Shown piece by piece: positions 47,959-57,731 of a DNA stretch of 64,000 nucleotides. The DNA is from Leuconostoc inhae. Its GTDB lineage: Bacteria > Bacillota > Bacilli > Lactobacillales > Lactobacillaceae. The notes under the pieces are model-generated. The model saw nothing but the letters and a program-made list of their open reading frames with translations, did no database searches and was not told the DNA's origin. The position numbers and the translations under genes were made by a program. The DNA lies in the NCBI RefSeq assembly GCF_019656015.1, contig NZ_BPKW01000003.1, forward strand, positions 1 to 64,000, in the 5' to 3' direction. Within the stretch, counting starts at the first letter, position 1; every line of letters begins with the position of its first letter.

Positions 47959-49389
47959 ATGTCGGAATCAAAATCAAAAACTGGGTGGTTTCATAAAGCG
48001 AGTCCATCGAGCTTTGCTAGTAGTGATGCGCACTTACGTAAAACACTAGGGGTTAAAGAAATGTTGGCACTAGGGATTGGTACAATCGTATCAACTGCCA
48101 TCTTCACACTGCCTGGTATTGTAGCTGCTAATCATGCTGGACCGGCGGTTGCAATTTCGTTTGTTATTGCTGCTATTGTATCGGGGCTGGCCGCCTTTGC
48201 TTACTCTGAATTTGCGTCTGCTTTACCATTTGCTGGCTCAGCTTATACCTGGGCAAATGTTGTTTTTGGTGAAGTGTTTGGCTGGATTGCTGGCTGGGCG
48301 CTTTTAGCGGAATATTTTATTGCCGTTGCTTTTGTGGCTTCTGGCTGGTCAGCAAACTTCAAACTATTTCTTGGATCTCATAATCTAGTCTTACCACCTG
48401 CCTTAGCAGGATCATTTGCTGCTGGGCATGGTGGCATGGTTGATATCGCTTCATTATTTGCAGTTTTAGTCGTAGCTGTTTTATTGTGGCACGGAACAAA
48501 CACAACAGCGCGCGTTGAAAATGTGTTAGTTGTTGGTAAAGTATTAGTTATTTTGATTTTCATTGGCGTTGGCTTAACGGCCATTCACCCGGGTAACTAC
48601 GTACCCTTTATTCCACCTCGTAATGAGAGTACCAATTTTGGTGGTTGGTCAGGTGTGTTTGCTGGCGCCTCACAAATTTTCTTAGCTTATATTGGTTTTG
48701 ATTCTATTGCAGCCAGTTCAGCTGAAGCTAAAGATCCAAAAAAGACGATGCCACGTGGTATTATTGGTTCCTTGATTATTGCGACAATCCTGTTTGTAAC
48801 AGTAGCATTGGTCTTAGTTGGTATGTTCCATTATTCAAAATATGCCAATAACGCAGCGCCTGCTGCATGGGCATTGTTGCACTCTGGACATGAATTTACA
48901 TCTAATTTATTATCAATTGTAGCTTTGCTTGGTATGTTCACCGCAATCATTGGTATGATGCTTGCTGGTTCACGATTATTGTATGCTTTTGGCCGAGATG
49001 GGTTACTACCTGCTTTCTTAGGAAAAGTTAATGATAAAGGTCTTCCTAACAATGCTTTATTAGTATTGTCAATTATTGCTATTTTGATTGGTTCAGTATT
49101 TAGCTTTACCGAGTTAGCTGGACTGATTTCTGCCGGTACTTTGATTGCATTTATAATTGTGTCACTTGGTATTTATGCATTGCGTCCCCGTGAAGGCAAA
49201 GATATTCAAGAACCAGGATTTAAAATGCCGTTTTATCCAGTGATGCCAGCACTGTCAGCGTTAGGATCTGGATTTATTTTTTATGAATTAGACAATCAAG
49301 CAAAATTGTATGCTTTTGGATGGTTTGTTATTGGTTTAATTATTTACGCTGTTTATGGTGTTAGACACAGTAAAATATCGCGCGAATAA
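47959..49389 (+). CDS. APC-superfamily amino-acid permease
   Basis: A 476-residue permease with 12 to 13 helices. The N-terminal VKEMLALGIGTIVSTAIFTLPG is the substrate-binding helix 1, and FLAYIGFDSIAASSAEAKDPKKTMPRG is the characteristic helix 6-7 region of YfnA/CAT-like transporters. The ATG at 47959 follows GGAGGGAT; an earlier in-frame start lies inside the promoter. The downstream class-III PLP gene suggests an amino acid substrate that is epimerised or transaminated, perhaps a branched-chain one. Confidence 0.86.
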   Translation: MSESKSKTGWFHKASPSSFASSDAHLRKTLGVKEMLALGIGTIVSTAIFTLPGIVAANHAGPAVAISFVIAAIVSGLAAFAYSEFASALPFAGSAYTWANVVFGEVFGWIAGWALLAEYFIAVAFVASGWSANFKLFLGSHNLVLPPALAGSFAAGHGGMVDIASLFAVLVVAVLLWHGTNTTARVENVLVVGKVLVILIFIGVGLTAIHPGNYVPFIPPRNESTNFGGWSGVFAGASQIFLAYIGFDSIAASSAEAKDPKKTMPRGIIGSLIIATILFVTVALVLVGMFHYSKYANNAAPAAWALLHSGHEFTSNLLSIVALLGMFTAIIGMMLAGSRLLYAFGRDGLLPAFLGKVNDKGLPNNALLVLSIIAILIGSVFSFTELAGLISAGTLIAFIIVSLGIYALRPREGKDIQEPGFKMPFYPVMPALSALGSGFIFYELDNQAKLYAFGWFVIGLIIYAVYGVRHSKISRE

Positions 49390-49446
49390 ACTTCGAAAGT
49401 CCTGTTAAATCGGGGCTTTTATTGTAAGCAAAAAGAAGGTGACTGT

Positions 49447-50781
49447 ATGTCAAAAAATCAAGATATTTTGAATGAAGAAAAAATACATTTAGCCGATGCA
49501 ACTCGGGTTAAATATTTTGATATAGTTATTGATCACGGTCAAGGCGCAGTAATTACTGACGCAAATGGTCGCGACTATATTGATCTTTTAGCCAGTGCTA
49601 GTGCAACTAATATTGGACATTCGCATCCAAAAGTTGTGGCAGCAATTACGGCGCAAGCAAAAAAACTGATTCAGTATACACCGGCGTATTTCGCTAATAC
49701 AACGACAGCTACTTTAGCAAAGCGATTAACTGAGCTGGCACCTGGAAATTTTGATAAACAAGTTGCTTTTGGTAATTCAGGTTCAGATGCCAATGATGCA
49801 ATGATTAAATTTGCTCGAGGATATACTGGTCGGCAATATATTGTGAGCTTTACCGGTGCTTATCATGGATCAACCTATGGTGCGTTGTCTATTTCTGGCG
49901 TGAGTTTAAATATGGCACGTCATATTGGACCACTTTTACCAGGAACTGTTAAAGTCCCTTTCCCGGATCAAACACAGAGATTATCTGGAGAATCGGACAA
50001 TGATTTTTCCGAACGGTTATTTAAACAATTTAAATTACCGTTTGAAACTTATTTACCAGCAGATGAAGTGGCCCTAGTAATCATTGAACCTATTCAAGGT
50101 GATGGTGGCATCATTAAGGCACCACAAAAGTATATGTCATTAGTATATGAGTTTACTAGAGAAAATGGGATTGTTTTTGCTGTTGATGAGGTTAATCAAG
50201 GGCTAGGGCGGACAGGAAAAATGTGGTCGATTGATCATTTTGGTATTGCACCGGATATGATGAGTATTGGCAAATCAATTGCAAGCGGGTTACCATTAAG
50301 TGCTGTTATTGGTCGTACTGAGATTATGTCGAGTTTGTCAGCGCCAGCTAATGTCTATACAACCGCGGGAAATCCCGTTACCGCTGCAGCGGCATTGGCA
50401 ACGCTAGATGTCATAGATGAAGAACAGCTAGTAACACGTTCTGCAAGATTAGGCCTGTTAGCGCAAGCATTTTTTCAACAAGCAGCACAACGCTATGCAT
50501 TTATTAGTGATGTAAGATTATATGGTTTGAATGGTGGCATTGATATTGTAGACATGGCTGGTATGCCCGATAATGAGGCAACAACAAAGTTAATTTATCG
50601 TATTTTTGAATTAGGCGCAATTATGATTAGCCTGCGTGGCAATACGTTACGTTTTCAACCACCATTAGTGATAACAGAAAAGCAATTAACCCATGCATTT
50701 AATATTATAGAACAGGCGTTTAGTGAGTTAGCATCTGGTAAGTTAACTTTGCCAAAAACTGACAATCATATTGGTTGGTAA
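49447..50781 (+). CDS. Class-III PLP enzyme, isoleucine 2-epimerase-like
   Basis: A 444-residue fold-type I PLP enzyme of the class-III aminotransferase family. The cofactor lysine is Lys276 in SIGKSIASGLPLSAVIG, with the aspartate in FAVDEVNQGLGRTG and the phosphate-binding GNSGSDAND. From memory, segments such as IDLLASASA, GYTGRQYIVS, IEPIQGDGGIIKAP and the terminal IGW closely resemble the Lactobacillus buchneri isoleucine 2-epimerase, which racemises branched-chain amino acids. A true aminotransferase (for example on GABA) is the alternative. It follows an APC permease with a short gap and shares its regulated promoter. Confidence 0.82.
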   Translation: MSKNQDILNEEKIHLADATRVKYFDIVIDHGQGAVITDANGRDYIDLLASASATNIGHSHPKVVAAITAQAKKLIQYTPAYFANTTTATLAKRLTELAPGNFDKQVAFGNSGSDANDAMIKFARGYTGRQYIVSFTGAYHGSTYGALSISGVSLNMARHIGPLLPGTVKVPFPDQTQRLSGESDNDFSERLFKQFKLPFETYLPADEVALVIIEPIQGDGGIIKAPQKYMSLVYEFTRENGIVFAVDEVNQGLGRTGKMWSIDHFGIAPDMMSIGKSIASGLPLSAVIGRTEIMSSLSAPANVYTTAGNPVTAAAALATLDVIDEEQLVTRSARLGLLAQAFFQQAAQRYAFISDVRLYGLNGGIDIVDMAGMPDNEATTKLIYRIFELGAIMISLRGNTLRFQPPLVITEKQLTHAFNIIEQAFSELASGKLTLPKTDNHIGW

Positions 50782-50786
50782 TGTGC

Positions 50787-51010
50787 TATAATAATTTATG
50801 AAATCTGAATATGCAAAATTTCTAAGACGTCAAGTTAGAAATGTGTTGGTTAATGTGAGACACACGTCACGAATTTTGTGCTCTCAGGTCATCTTGTAAC
50901 TGAAAAGTTACCGCGCCTCAGCGTTATGAGATTTAAAGGTAAAGATTAAAGATCATTACAAATTGCGGTGGTACCACGGTCACGCGTCCGCACTTTGTTA
51001 TGGTCTTTTT
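50787..51010 (+). promoter_or_regulatory. Promoter and T-box leader of alaS
   Basis: TATAAT at 50787-50792 starts a leader of about 210 bases. Stem I closes with CTGA (50805-50808) and TCAG (50884-50887), leaving the specifier GCT (50880-50882), an alanine codon. The T-box GGTGGTACCACG is at 50967-50978, within a long terminator hairpin whose outer arms are AAAGATCATTACAAA and TTTGTTATGGTCTTT, followed by a T run. Uncharged tRNA-Ala would allow read-through. Confidence 0.9.
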
Positions 51011-51036
51011 ATAGTTAAATGAAGGAGAAATTAATT

Positions 51037-53718
51037 ATGAAAGAACTCAATTCCTCACAAATACGTCAAATGTTTTTAGACTTTTTTGCATCAAAAGGGC
51101 ATGAAATCGTGCCTTCAAAAAATCTTATTCCAAAAGATGATCCAACCTTATTATGGATTAATTCAGGTGTTGCCACTTTAAAAAAATATTTCGATGGCTC
51201 AGTTATCCCAGAAAATCCAAGAATTACTAATGCACAAAAGGCTATTCGAACCAATGATATTGAAAATGTTGGTAAAACAGCACGACATCATACATTATTT
51301 GAAATGATGGGTAATTTCTCAATTGGTGATTATTTTAAAGAAGAAGGGATTCCTTGGGCATGGGAATTATTAACAAGCCCTGATTGGTATGGTTTGGATA
51401 AAGAATTATTATATGTCACAGTTTATCCCAAAGATACTGAAGCTAAAAAAATCTGGCAAGAAAAAACAGATATTCCAGAGGGGCATATTTATGAAGTAGA
51501 AGATAACTTTTGGGATATTGGTGAGGGACCTTCAGGACCAGATTCGGAAATTTTCTTTGATCGCGGTAAAGATTTTCAGGATTTGCCAGACAATGATCCA
51601 GAAATGTATCCAGGTGGTGAAAATGAACGATATTTAGAAATTTGGAACATTGTCTTTTCACAATTTAATCATCTGCCAGGTTTAACAGATAACGCGCAAT
51701 ATCCAGAATTGCCACATAAGAATATTGATACTGGTATGGGCCTTGAACGTGTAGTTTCTGTTTTCCAAAAAGGGCGCACTAACTTTGATACAGACTTATT
51801 TTTACCAATTATTAAAGCAACTGAAGTGATGTCAGACGGCTTTAAATATGATAGCCGTATCAACTCAGAAAGTAATACAAGTTTTAAAGTTATTGCCGAT
51901 CATATTCGTGCGGTGACATTTGCAATTGGTGATGGTGCATTACCTTCCAATGAAGGGCGCGGATATGTTATTCGGCGTTTACTACGTCGCGCAGTTTTGC
52001 ATGGCCAAAAATTAGGTATAACAGGTGAATTTTTAACACAGTTGGTTCCTGTTGTGGGCAATATCATGCAAAGCTATTATCCGGAAATTTTGGAAAATAC
52101 AGCTAAAATTCAAAAAACAATTGCCGCTGAGGAAAAACGTTTTAATGCAACATTAACTGGTGGTTTAGCATTACTAAACCAGGTTATTAATCAAGCTAAG
52201 GCAGAAAACAAGACACAATTATCCGGAGCTGATGCTTTTAAGTTATCTGATACCTATGGTTTTCCTTTGGAATTAACACAGGAACAGGCTGCTGATGCTA
52301 ACTTGACTGTTGATATTCAAGGATTTAATGATGCGCTTCAAGCACAACGTACGCGTGCACGTGCCGCACGCGCAACTGACAAATCAATGGGTGTCCAAAA
52401 TGCAGTATTGACGGATTTGAAAGTTGACTCTCAGTATGTTGGGTGGTCAGTTACTGCGGTTGAGGATGCCAAAATTTTGGCTATTATTGGTCAAGATAAG
52501 CAAGGTGTTGATGCCTTATTAAATTCAGCTAGTACAGGCCAAAAGTTACAATTAGTCTTTGATAAGACACCATTCTATGCTGAGATGGGGGGGCAAGTAG
52601 CTGATTACGGTGAGGTGTCAACGACCTCAGGTAAAGTTATTGCCCATGTCGTTGATGTGCAAAATGCGCCAAACGGACAGCATATTCATACAGTTAATGT
52701 GTTAGGTGATTTTAGTTTGACTGACACAGTGAATTTGCAAGTAGATCTTGCACGTCACAGTGCAATATCAAGAAATCACACTGCAACTCACATGTTGGAT
52801 CAATCTTTACGAAATATTATTGGCGGTGACATACATCAAGCTGGGTCACTTGTAGAGCCTGAATATTTACGCTTTGATTTTACTAATGAAGGCCCCGTTT
52901 CAGAGAAAAATATAGAAAAAATTGAAACCTTGATGAACCGTGAAATTGCTAATAATTTGCCTGTGTCATGGTTAGAAACTGATATTGAATCAGCTAAAAA
53001 AATGGGAGCTGTGGCTGTGTTTGGCGAAAAATATGGTACCTTAGTTCGTGTTGTTTCCATTGGTGATTTCAATAAAGAGTTCGATGGTGGTACACATGCT
53101 AAATCTACTGCAGAACTTGGTTTATTTAAAATTGTTTCTGAATCAGGTATTGGTGCAGGTGTTCGTCGTATTGAGGCGGTAACTGGTTTACAAGCACTTG
53201 CGTTATACAAAGAAGAAGAAACTGCTTTAAAAGCTATCGCAGTGACTGTCAAAGCACAAAAACTAACAGATGCCCCTGTAAAAGTGACCGATATGCAAGC
53301 AGAATTAAAGGCAACACAACGCACGTTAGAGTCACTTGAATCTCAATTAGCTAATGCTGCTGCTACGGAAGTATTTTCTGATGTGAAAACAAGTCACAAA
53401 CACTCATATATCACCGCACAACTACAAGTTTCAGGCATGGATGGTTTGCGACAAGTGGCCGATAATTGGAAAACCAATTATCCATCTGATGTTTTGGTAT
53501 TGGCGGCTACTGTTGATGGTCGAGTTAATCTGATTGTAACCGCATCGCCAAATGCAAATGCCGCAGGTATTAAAGCAGGAGACCTAATTAAAACCATTGC
53601 CCCTCTAGTAGGTGGTGGTGGCGGTGGACGCCCTGATATGGCCCAAGCAGGCGGTAAAAACCCTGCAGGCATTGCTGACGCATTTGCGGAAGTCGCTAAT
53701 TATTTAGCTAAAGTGTAA
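51037..53718 (+). CDS. alaS: Alanyl-tRNA synthetase
   Basis: Charges tRNA-Ala and edits mischarged Ser/Gly. The class II catalytic domain begins with [23 protein letters not shown]. The editing domain contains HTATH (His581 and His585) and GGTHAKST (His687). In well-studied enzymes a cysteine four residues before that last histidine completes the zinc site; here that position is Asp683. The C-terminal DHHA1 region has the glycine-rich [16 protein letters not shown]. 893 residues. The ATG at 51037 follows GAAGGAG, and expression is controlled by the T-box leader. Confidence 0.95.
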   Translation: MKELNSSQIRQMFLDFFASKGHEIVPSKNLIPKDDPTLLWINSGVATLKKYFDGSVIPENPRITNAQKAIRTNDIENVGKTARHHTLFEMMGNFSIGDYFKEEGIPWAWELLTSPDWYGLDKELLYVTVYPKDTEAKKIWQEKTDIPEGHIYEVEDNFWDIGEGPSGPDSEIFFDRGKDFQDLPDNDPEMYPGGENERYLEIWNIVFSQFNHLPGLTDNAQYPELPHKNIDTGMGLERVVSVFQKGRTNFDTDLFLPIIKATEVMSDGFKYDSRINSESNTSFKVIADHIRAVTFAIGDGALPSNEGRGYVIRRLLRRAVLHGQKLGITGEFLTQLVPVVGNIMQSYYPEILENTAKIQKTIAAEEKRFNATLTGGLALLNQVINQAKAENKTQLSGADAFKLSDTYGFPLELTQEQAADANLTVDIQGFNDALQAQRTRARAARATDKSMGVQNAVLTDLKVDSQYVGWSVTAVEDAKILAIIGQDKQGVDALLNSASTGQKLQLVFDKTPFYAEMGGQVADYGEVSTTSGKVIAHVVDVQNAPNGQHIHTVNVLGDFSLTDTVNLQVDLARHSAISRNHTATHMLDQSLRNIIGGDIHQAGSLVEPEYLRFDFTNEGPVSEKNIEKIETLMNREIANNLPVSWLETDIESAKKMGAVAVFGEKYGTLVRVVSIGDFNKEFDGGTHAKSTAELGLFKIVSESGIGAGVRRIEAVTGLQALALYKEEETALKAIAVTVKAQKLTDAPVKVTDMQAELKATQRTLESLESQLANAAATEVFSDVKTSHKHSYITAQLQVSGMDGLRQVADNWKTNYPSDVLVLAATVDGRVNLIVTASPNANAAGIKAGDLIKTIAPLVGGGGGGRPDMAQAGGKNPAGIADAFAEVANYLAKV

Positions 53719-53853
53719 ACAAAAAGTTGGATTCTTTACCTGATTGTTATGTTATGGTTATAATAATTAGGTATAGTGGTGGTATGCAACAAATCAAGAT
53801 TTTCATATGATGATAAGATATCATAAATTTTCAAAAGGAAAGGAGCGTGTACG

Positions 53854-54105
53854 ATGTCAGTAGGAGATGAAACAGCTATATTTGATTTTGGCAATCAAAT
53901 GCCAAAAGATATCCATGATACATTAGAGATAGTTTATAATGCCCTAGAAGAAAAGGGTTATAATCCAATTAATCAAATTGTTGGTTATTTAATGTCAGGA
54001 GATCCAGCCTATATCCCGCGTCTTAATGATGCCCGTAATTTAATTAAACGTCATGAACGTGATGAAATTATTGAAGAACTTGTGCGCGCCTATCTAAAAA
54101 AATAA
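53854..54105 (+). CDS. ireB: IreB family regulatory phosphoprotein (DUF965)
   Basis: An 83-residue helical protein matching the IreB/YrzL family throughout ([51 protein letters not shown]). In Enterococcus the homologue is a substrate of the IreK Ser/Thr kinase and lowers cephalosporin tolerance; the threonine and serine residues near the N-terminus are candidate targets. AAAGGAG precedes the start. It overlaps ruvX by one base, and the alaS-ireB-ruvX-DUF1292 order is conserved in Firmicutes. Confidence 0.92.
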   Translation: MSVGDETAIFDFGNQMPKDIHDTLEIVYNALEEKGYNPINQIVGYLMSGDPAYIPRLNDARNLIKRHERDEIIEELVRAYLKK

Positions 54106-54536
54106 TGCGTATATTAGGATTAGATGTAGGAAGCCGTACAGTTGGTGTATCAGTTAGTGATCCTATGGGATGGACCGCACAAGGCGTTGAAATTATTCGT
54201 ATCAATGAGGACGAAAAAGAATTTGGTTTGAAACGACTTGGTGAAATTATCAAGGAAAAACAAGCTAAAGGAGTCGTTGTTGGTTTACCAAAAAATATGA
54301 ATAATTCTGAAGGGCCACGAGCAGAAGCTGCGCGTGACTATGCCAAAATGGTAGAAGAAAATTTTGAATTACCAACAGATTTTCAGGATGAACGACTTAC
54401 CACTGTACAAGCAGAGCGTATGTTAATTGAAGAAGCAGATGTGTCGCGAAAAAAACGAAAACAAGTCATTGATAAAATTGCTGCCGAGTTTATTTTACAA
54501 AACTATTTAGATGCTAATGGTAAATTAACAAAATAA
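54105..54536 (+). CDS. ruvX: Putative pre-16S rRNA nuclease / Holliday junction resolvase YqgF
   Basis: A 143-residue RNase H-like fold protein. The first acidic residue is in [29 protein letters not shown] is the conserved central block, and [11 protein letters not shown] contains the later acidic/arginine site. Homologues process the 5' end of 16S rRNA, and a resolvase role was proposed earlier. Its start overlaps the ireB stop (TAATG). A terminator follows directly. Confidence 0.93.
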   Translation: MRILGLDVGSRTVGVSVSDPMGWTAQGVEIIRINEDEKEFGLKRLGEIIKEKQAKGVVVGLPKNMNNSEGPRAEAARDYAKMVEENFELPTDFQDERLTTVQAERMLIEEADVSRKKRKQVIDKIAAEFILQNYLDANGKLTK

Positions 54537-54539
54537 CGT

Positions 54540-54573
54540 AAAAACAACGTTTCTATACGAAACGTTGTTTTTA
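54540..54573 (+). terminator. Terminator of the ireB-ruvX message
   Basis: AAAAACAACGTTTC and GAAACGTTGTTTTT pair perfectly around TATAC. The T-rich arm runs into the next promoter, whose TATAAT is at 54577-54582. Confidence 0.88.
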
Positions 54574-54598
54574 CGTTATAATATAGTTATTAACTTTG

Positions 54599-54648
54599 AA
54601 GGGAATGCGTGAATAAGTTGTTAACAACTTATTCACGCGCTAATAAAT
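54599..54648 (+). promoter_or_regulatory. 32-base palindrome between ribosome site and start codon of the DUF1292 gene
   Basis: AAGGGA (54599-54604), two bases, then a perfect 32-base palindrome (54607-54638, arms GCGTGAATAAGTTGTT and complement), then ten bases to the ATG at 54649. The promoter's TATAAT at 54577 implies that the hairpin is within a 60-base 5' leader. No other ribosome site exists, and no T tract follows the hairpin. Confidence 0.7.
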
Positions 54649-54945
54649 ATGGCAAATCAAAACGAGATACAAAACATCACATTAGTTGATGAAAATGGGG
54701 ATGAAACACTGTATGAAATACTATTCACATTTCACTCTGATGAGTATAGTAAAGATTATATTTTGCTTGTTCCAGAAGGTGTTGAAGATGATGAAGAAGT
54801 TGATATTCAAGCTTACATCTTTAGTCCTGATGAAAATGGGGATGCCACTGAAGAAGACCTGATTCAAATAGAAGATGATAAAGAATGGGACATGGTTGAA
54901 GAAGTATTAAATACATTTTTAGACGATGATAATAATTTTGAATAA
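54649..54945 (+). CDS. DUF1292 family protein (YrzB-like)
   Basis: A 98-residue very acidic protein (NITLVDENGDETLYEILFTFHS, SPDENGDATEEDLIQIEDDKEWDMVEEVLNTF) of the DUF1292/YrzB family, which is regularly found next to ireB and ruvX in Firmicutes; no biochemical role is established. It has its own TATAAT promoter, and its ribosome site lies on the far side of a long hairpin, which suggests structure-dependent translation. A terminator follows. Confidence 0.88.
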   Translation: MANQNEIQNITLVDENGDETLYEILFTFHSDEYSKDYILLVPEGVEDDEEVDIQAYIFSPDENGDATEEDLIQIEDDKEWDMVEEVLNTFLDDDNNFE

Positions 54946-54951
54946 CGACTG

Positions 54952-54975
54952 AAAACGCAGTTTGCGTTTTTTTTG
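54952..54975 (+). terminator. Terminator of the DUF1292 gene
   Basis: AAAACGCA and TGCGTTTT around GTT, followed by TTTT. Confidence 0.85.
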
Positions 54976-55134
54976 TTACAAAAATTTAACAACTTAATTG
55001 CTTATCAAGTGATAAACTAGGAAATGGAGATGATACAGGGAATAATGGCATCTTAGTATCTTTGACGAGTTAAAAATGAATGATGAGTTACTTTTCAGTA
55101 AAGATAAGCGCTGGTCATAACTTTGGAGGAACAC

Positions 55135-56607
55135 ATGGTTACATTAGTAGGCATTCTGGATTTAGCAAGATTTCAGTTTGCAATGACAACGATATTTCAC
55201 TTCTTTTTCGTACCAATGTCAATTGGTTTGGGTGTGGTGGTATCGGTTATGGAAACATTGTACGTCATCAAAAAAGATGTGATGTACAAAAAAATGGCAC
55301 AGTTTTGGGGCAAAATATTCTTACTCAGTTTTGCCGTTGGTGTTGTAACAGGACTAATTCAAGAGTTTCAGTTTGGTATGAATTGGTCTGCGTATTCAAG
55401 ATATGTCGGAGATATATTTGGTTCGCTGTTAGCGATAGAAGCCTTAGTAGCATTCTTTGCTGAATCAACATTTATCGGTTTATGGTCATTTACATGGGAT
55501 CGATTTAAGCCGGGTATTCATGTTTTGTTCATTTGGATAACAACCATTGGATCCGCAATATCATCGCTTTGGATTTTAGCTGCGAACTCATTCATGCAAA
55601 ATCCTGTAGGTTATGCCATTGATAATCATATGGGACGTGCCCAGCTAGTTAGTTTTAGTGCATTGCTCAAAAATAAGCAATTGTGGGTTCAATTTCCACA
55701 CGTACTTGTTGGCACATTAATTACAGCTGGTTTCTTAGTAGCTGGTATGTCGGCATTTAAACTATTAAATTTGAAAAAAAATGATAGTCAAATTCTATTT
55801 TTCCGAAAATCAATTAATATTGCTTTGATTATTGGTATGATTGGCATAGCTGGTGCATTAGTGACAGGTGATAGGCATGCTTTTGATTTGCAATCCATGC
55901 AACCTATGAAGTATGCAGCGATGGAAGGTGTCGATGAGACAATTAAATCATCTGACAGAAAAGACAAAGCTCAGCCATGGTCTGCTATCTCTGTTACAAA
56001 TCCTGATACACATAAAGTTATTGCCAAGATTGAAATACCATATGTCTTATCGATTTTGGGGCATCATTCATTAACGGGTGGTGATACAGTTGGTACAACA
56101 GAGCTTGAAAAGCAATTCCAAAAGAAATACGGTAAAACACATGGTGATATTAAAAATTATTATGTGCCCGAAAATACGTTATTTTATGCCTTTCGTGTCA
56201 TGGCAGTTGGTGCCGGTGGTTTGCTCATGTTAGCAATTGTTGCTTTGTGGATGAACCGTAAAAAGTCTCAACTTATTTTGACACAACGCTGGTTTTTATG
56301 GATTTTGGGTATTGCCATTTATGTGCCATTTGCATTAAACACTGCTGGTTGGTTGGTAACAGAGTTAGGTCGTTATCCATGGGTTGTTTATGGCTTAATG
56401 CCAATCAGTGATGCCGTTTCGCCAAATGTTTCGGCAGCCTCACTCTTGATTTCTAATATTATCTACTTTTTGACTTTTGCAGCCATTGGTGGTGTGATGA
56501 TTTGGTTAGCACGCAGAGCATTGCATGCAGGGCCATACGCTGAAGAAGAGGCACAGTCGTCACAAAGTGACCCTTATAGTCATTTATCAGAAGGGAGTGA
56601 AGCTTAA
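55135..56607 (+). CDS. cydA: Cytochrome bd quinol oxidase subunit I
   Basis: Haem-bearing subunit of the bd-type terminal oxidase, which reduces O2 with menaquinol. Membrane helix 1 holds the haem b595 histidine in IFHFFFVPMSIG (about His22). GFLVAGMSAF and the later helices carry the b558 ligands, and WLVTELGRYPWVVYGLM is the conserved late motif. About 490 residues. The ATG at 55135 follows TTTGGAGGA; a frame opening at 55123 overlaps that ribosome site. Function needs external haem, and usually menaquinone, in lactic acid bacteria; neither pathway is visible here. Confidence 0.94.
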   Translation: MVTLVGILDLARFQFAMTTIFHFFFVPMSIGLGVVVSVMETLYVIKKDVMYKKMAQFWGKIFLLSFAVGVVTGLIQEFQFGMNWSAYSRYVGDIFGSLLAIEALVAFFAESTFIGLWSFTWDRFKPGIHVLFIWITTIGSAISSLWILAANSFMQNPVGYAIDNHMGRAQLVSFSALLKNKQLWVQFPHVLVGTLITAGFLVAGMSAFKLLNLKKNDSQILFFRKSINIALIIGMIGIAGALVTGDRHAFDLQSMQPMKYAAMEGVDETIKSSDRKDKAQPWSAISVTNPDTHKVIAKIEIPYVLSILGHHSLTGGDTVGTTELEKQFQKKYGKTHGDIKNYYVPENTLFYAFRVMAVGAGGLLMLAIVALWMNRKKSQLILTQRWFLWILGIAIYVPFALNTAGWLVTELGRYPWVVYGLMPISDAVSPNVSAASLLISNIIYFLTFAAIGGVMIWLARRALHAGPYAEEEAQSSQSDPYSHLSEGSEA

Positions 56608-57620
56608 TGAGTACTTTGGAAATTGTTTGGTTTGTTTTGATTGGTATTTTATGGGCAGGCTTCTTCTTTTTAGAAGGTTTTGATTTCGGTATTGGCATGC
56701 AGTTTGTTCTTAATGCCCGCGACCAAAAAGATCGCGAGGCTTTATATCAAGCTATTGGTCCGAACTGGGATGCAAACGAAGTGTGGCTAGTTAGTGCTGG
56801 TGCGTCAATGTTTGCGGCATTTCCATTTTGGTATGCTTCTTTGTTCTCAGGATTCTATTTGATGCTATTTGTTGTTTTATTAGCTTTAATTTATCGTGGT
56901 GTGTCATTTGAGTTTCGTGAGCAAATGCCGACGATTCAAGGGACACAACTTTGGGAACGCTTAATTGCACTCACATCATTTTTGGTGCCATTCTTCTTAG
57001 GCATGATTTTCACCGCTATGGTTTCTGGCACACCAATAGATGCACAAGGTAATTTATCAGCAGGATTTTTTGATTATGTGACGCCGTTTACATTAGTTGG
57101 TGGCGTAGCAGTATCGTTAATGAGTTATGTGCATGGATTAAATTATACACGGTTGCGTATAGAAGGACCGTTACGACAACGGGCGCTGACACAGTTAAAA
57201 TACTTGTATCCGGTTTTACTAGCTGGTGAGGCATTGTTTGCCGTATTGTTATTCTTTTATACAGATTTTATACAAACTAAAACAGTATTAATGCTTATCC
57301 TTTTGGTAACACTTGTTTTAACGACTATTATAGGCTGGGTATTAGCTGTGCAAAAGCGGCAGGAAATTATACCATTTATCTTGTCGGGCCTAGCATTGAT
57401 TGAAGTGGTTGTGTTGCTATTTTCCGGACTGTTTCCACGCGTAATGGTAGCAAATAATCCATTACACACATTAAATATTGTGACAGCATCTTCTTCTGCT
57501 TATACATTAAAGGTGATGACAATTGTTGTGATGATTGCTTTACCTGTCACACTCGTTTATCAAATTTGGAGTTTCTGGGTTTTCCGTAAACGTATTGTGT
57601 CACACAAAGTGGTAGAATAA
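56607..57620 (+). CDS. cydB: Cytochrome bd quinol oxidase subunit II
   Basis: Second integral subunit of cytochrome bd, with about eight to nine membrane helices; begins LEIVWFVLIGILWAGFFFLEGFDFGIGM, the conserved N-terminus, and contains GPNWDANEVWLV. 337 residues. It overlaps cydA by one base (TAATG) and is followed by a partial terminator before cydC. Confidence 0.94.
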   Translation: MSTLEIVWFVLIGILWAGFFFLEGFDFGIGMQFVLNARDQKDREALYQAIGPNWDANEVWLVSAGASMFAAFPFWYASLFSGFYLMLFVVLLALIYRGVSFEFREQMPTIQGTQLWERLIALTSFLVPFFLGMIFTAMVSGTPIDAQGNLSAGFFDYVTPFTLVGGVAVSLMSYVHGLNYTRLRIEGPLRQRALTQLKYLYPVLLAGEALFAVLLFFYTDFIQTKTVLMLILLVTLVLTTIIGWVLAVQKRQEIIPFILSGLALIEVVVLLFSGLFPRVMVANNPLHTLNIVTASSSAYTLKVMTIVVMIALPVTLVYQIWSFWVFRKRIVSHKVVE

Positions 57621-57627
57621 AATTAAC

Positions 57628-57665
57628 AAAAACGTTTACAATTGTATGTAGGCGTTTTTTATTTT
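57628..57665 (+). terminator. Partial terminator between cydB and cydC
   Basis: AAAAACG pairs with CGTTTTT, with an inner TACA/TGTA pairing, and T residues follow. Internal mismatches make it weak; it probably sets a lower level of the transporter genes rather than fully stopping transcription. Confidence 0.6.
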
Positions 57666-57731
57666 AAAAAAGATTCCCCATAGAAAAAGGATTTTTAAAA
57701 TGAACAGCAGTAAATATAGGAATAAAGTAAA

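Noticed and set aside
55098-55115. cre-like AAGCGCTGG in the cydA leader
   Set aside because: Too many deviations at the outer positions of the consensus to support a call.
55080-55463. A 127-codon frame overlapping the start of cydA
   Set aside because: It is out of frame with cydA, has no ribosome site and encodes a cysteine-rich sequence without family features; cydA has both a ribosome site and full homology.
57628-57642. cre-like AAAACGTTTACA before cydC
   Set aside because: It misses the first two consensus positions and is fully explained as the arm of the cydB terminator.
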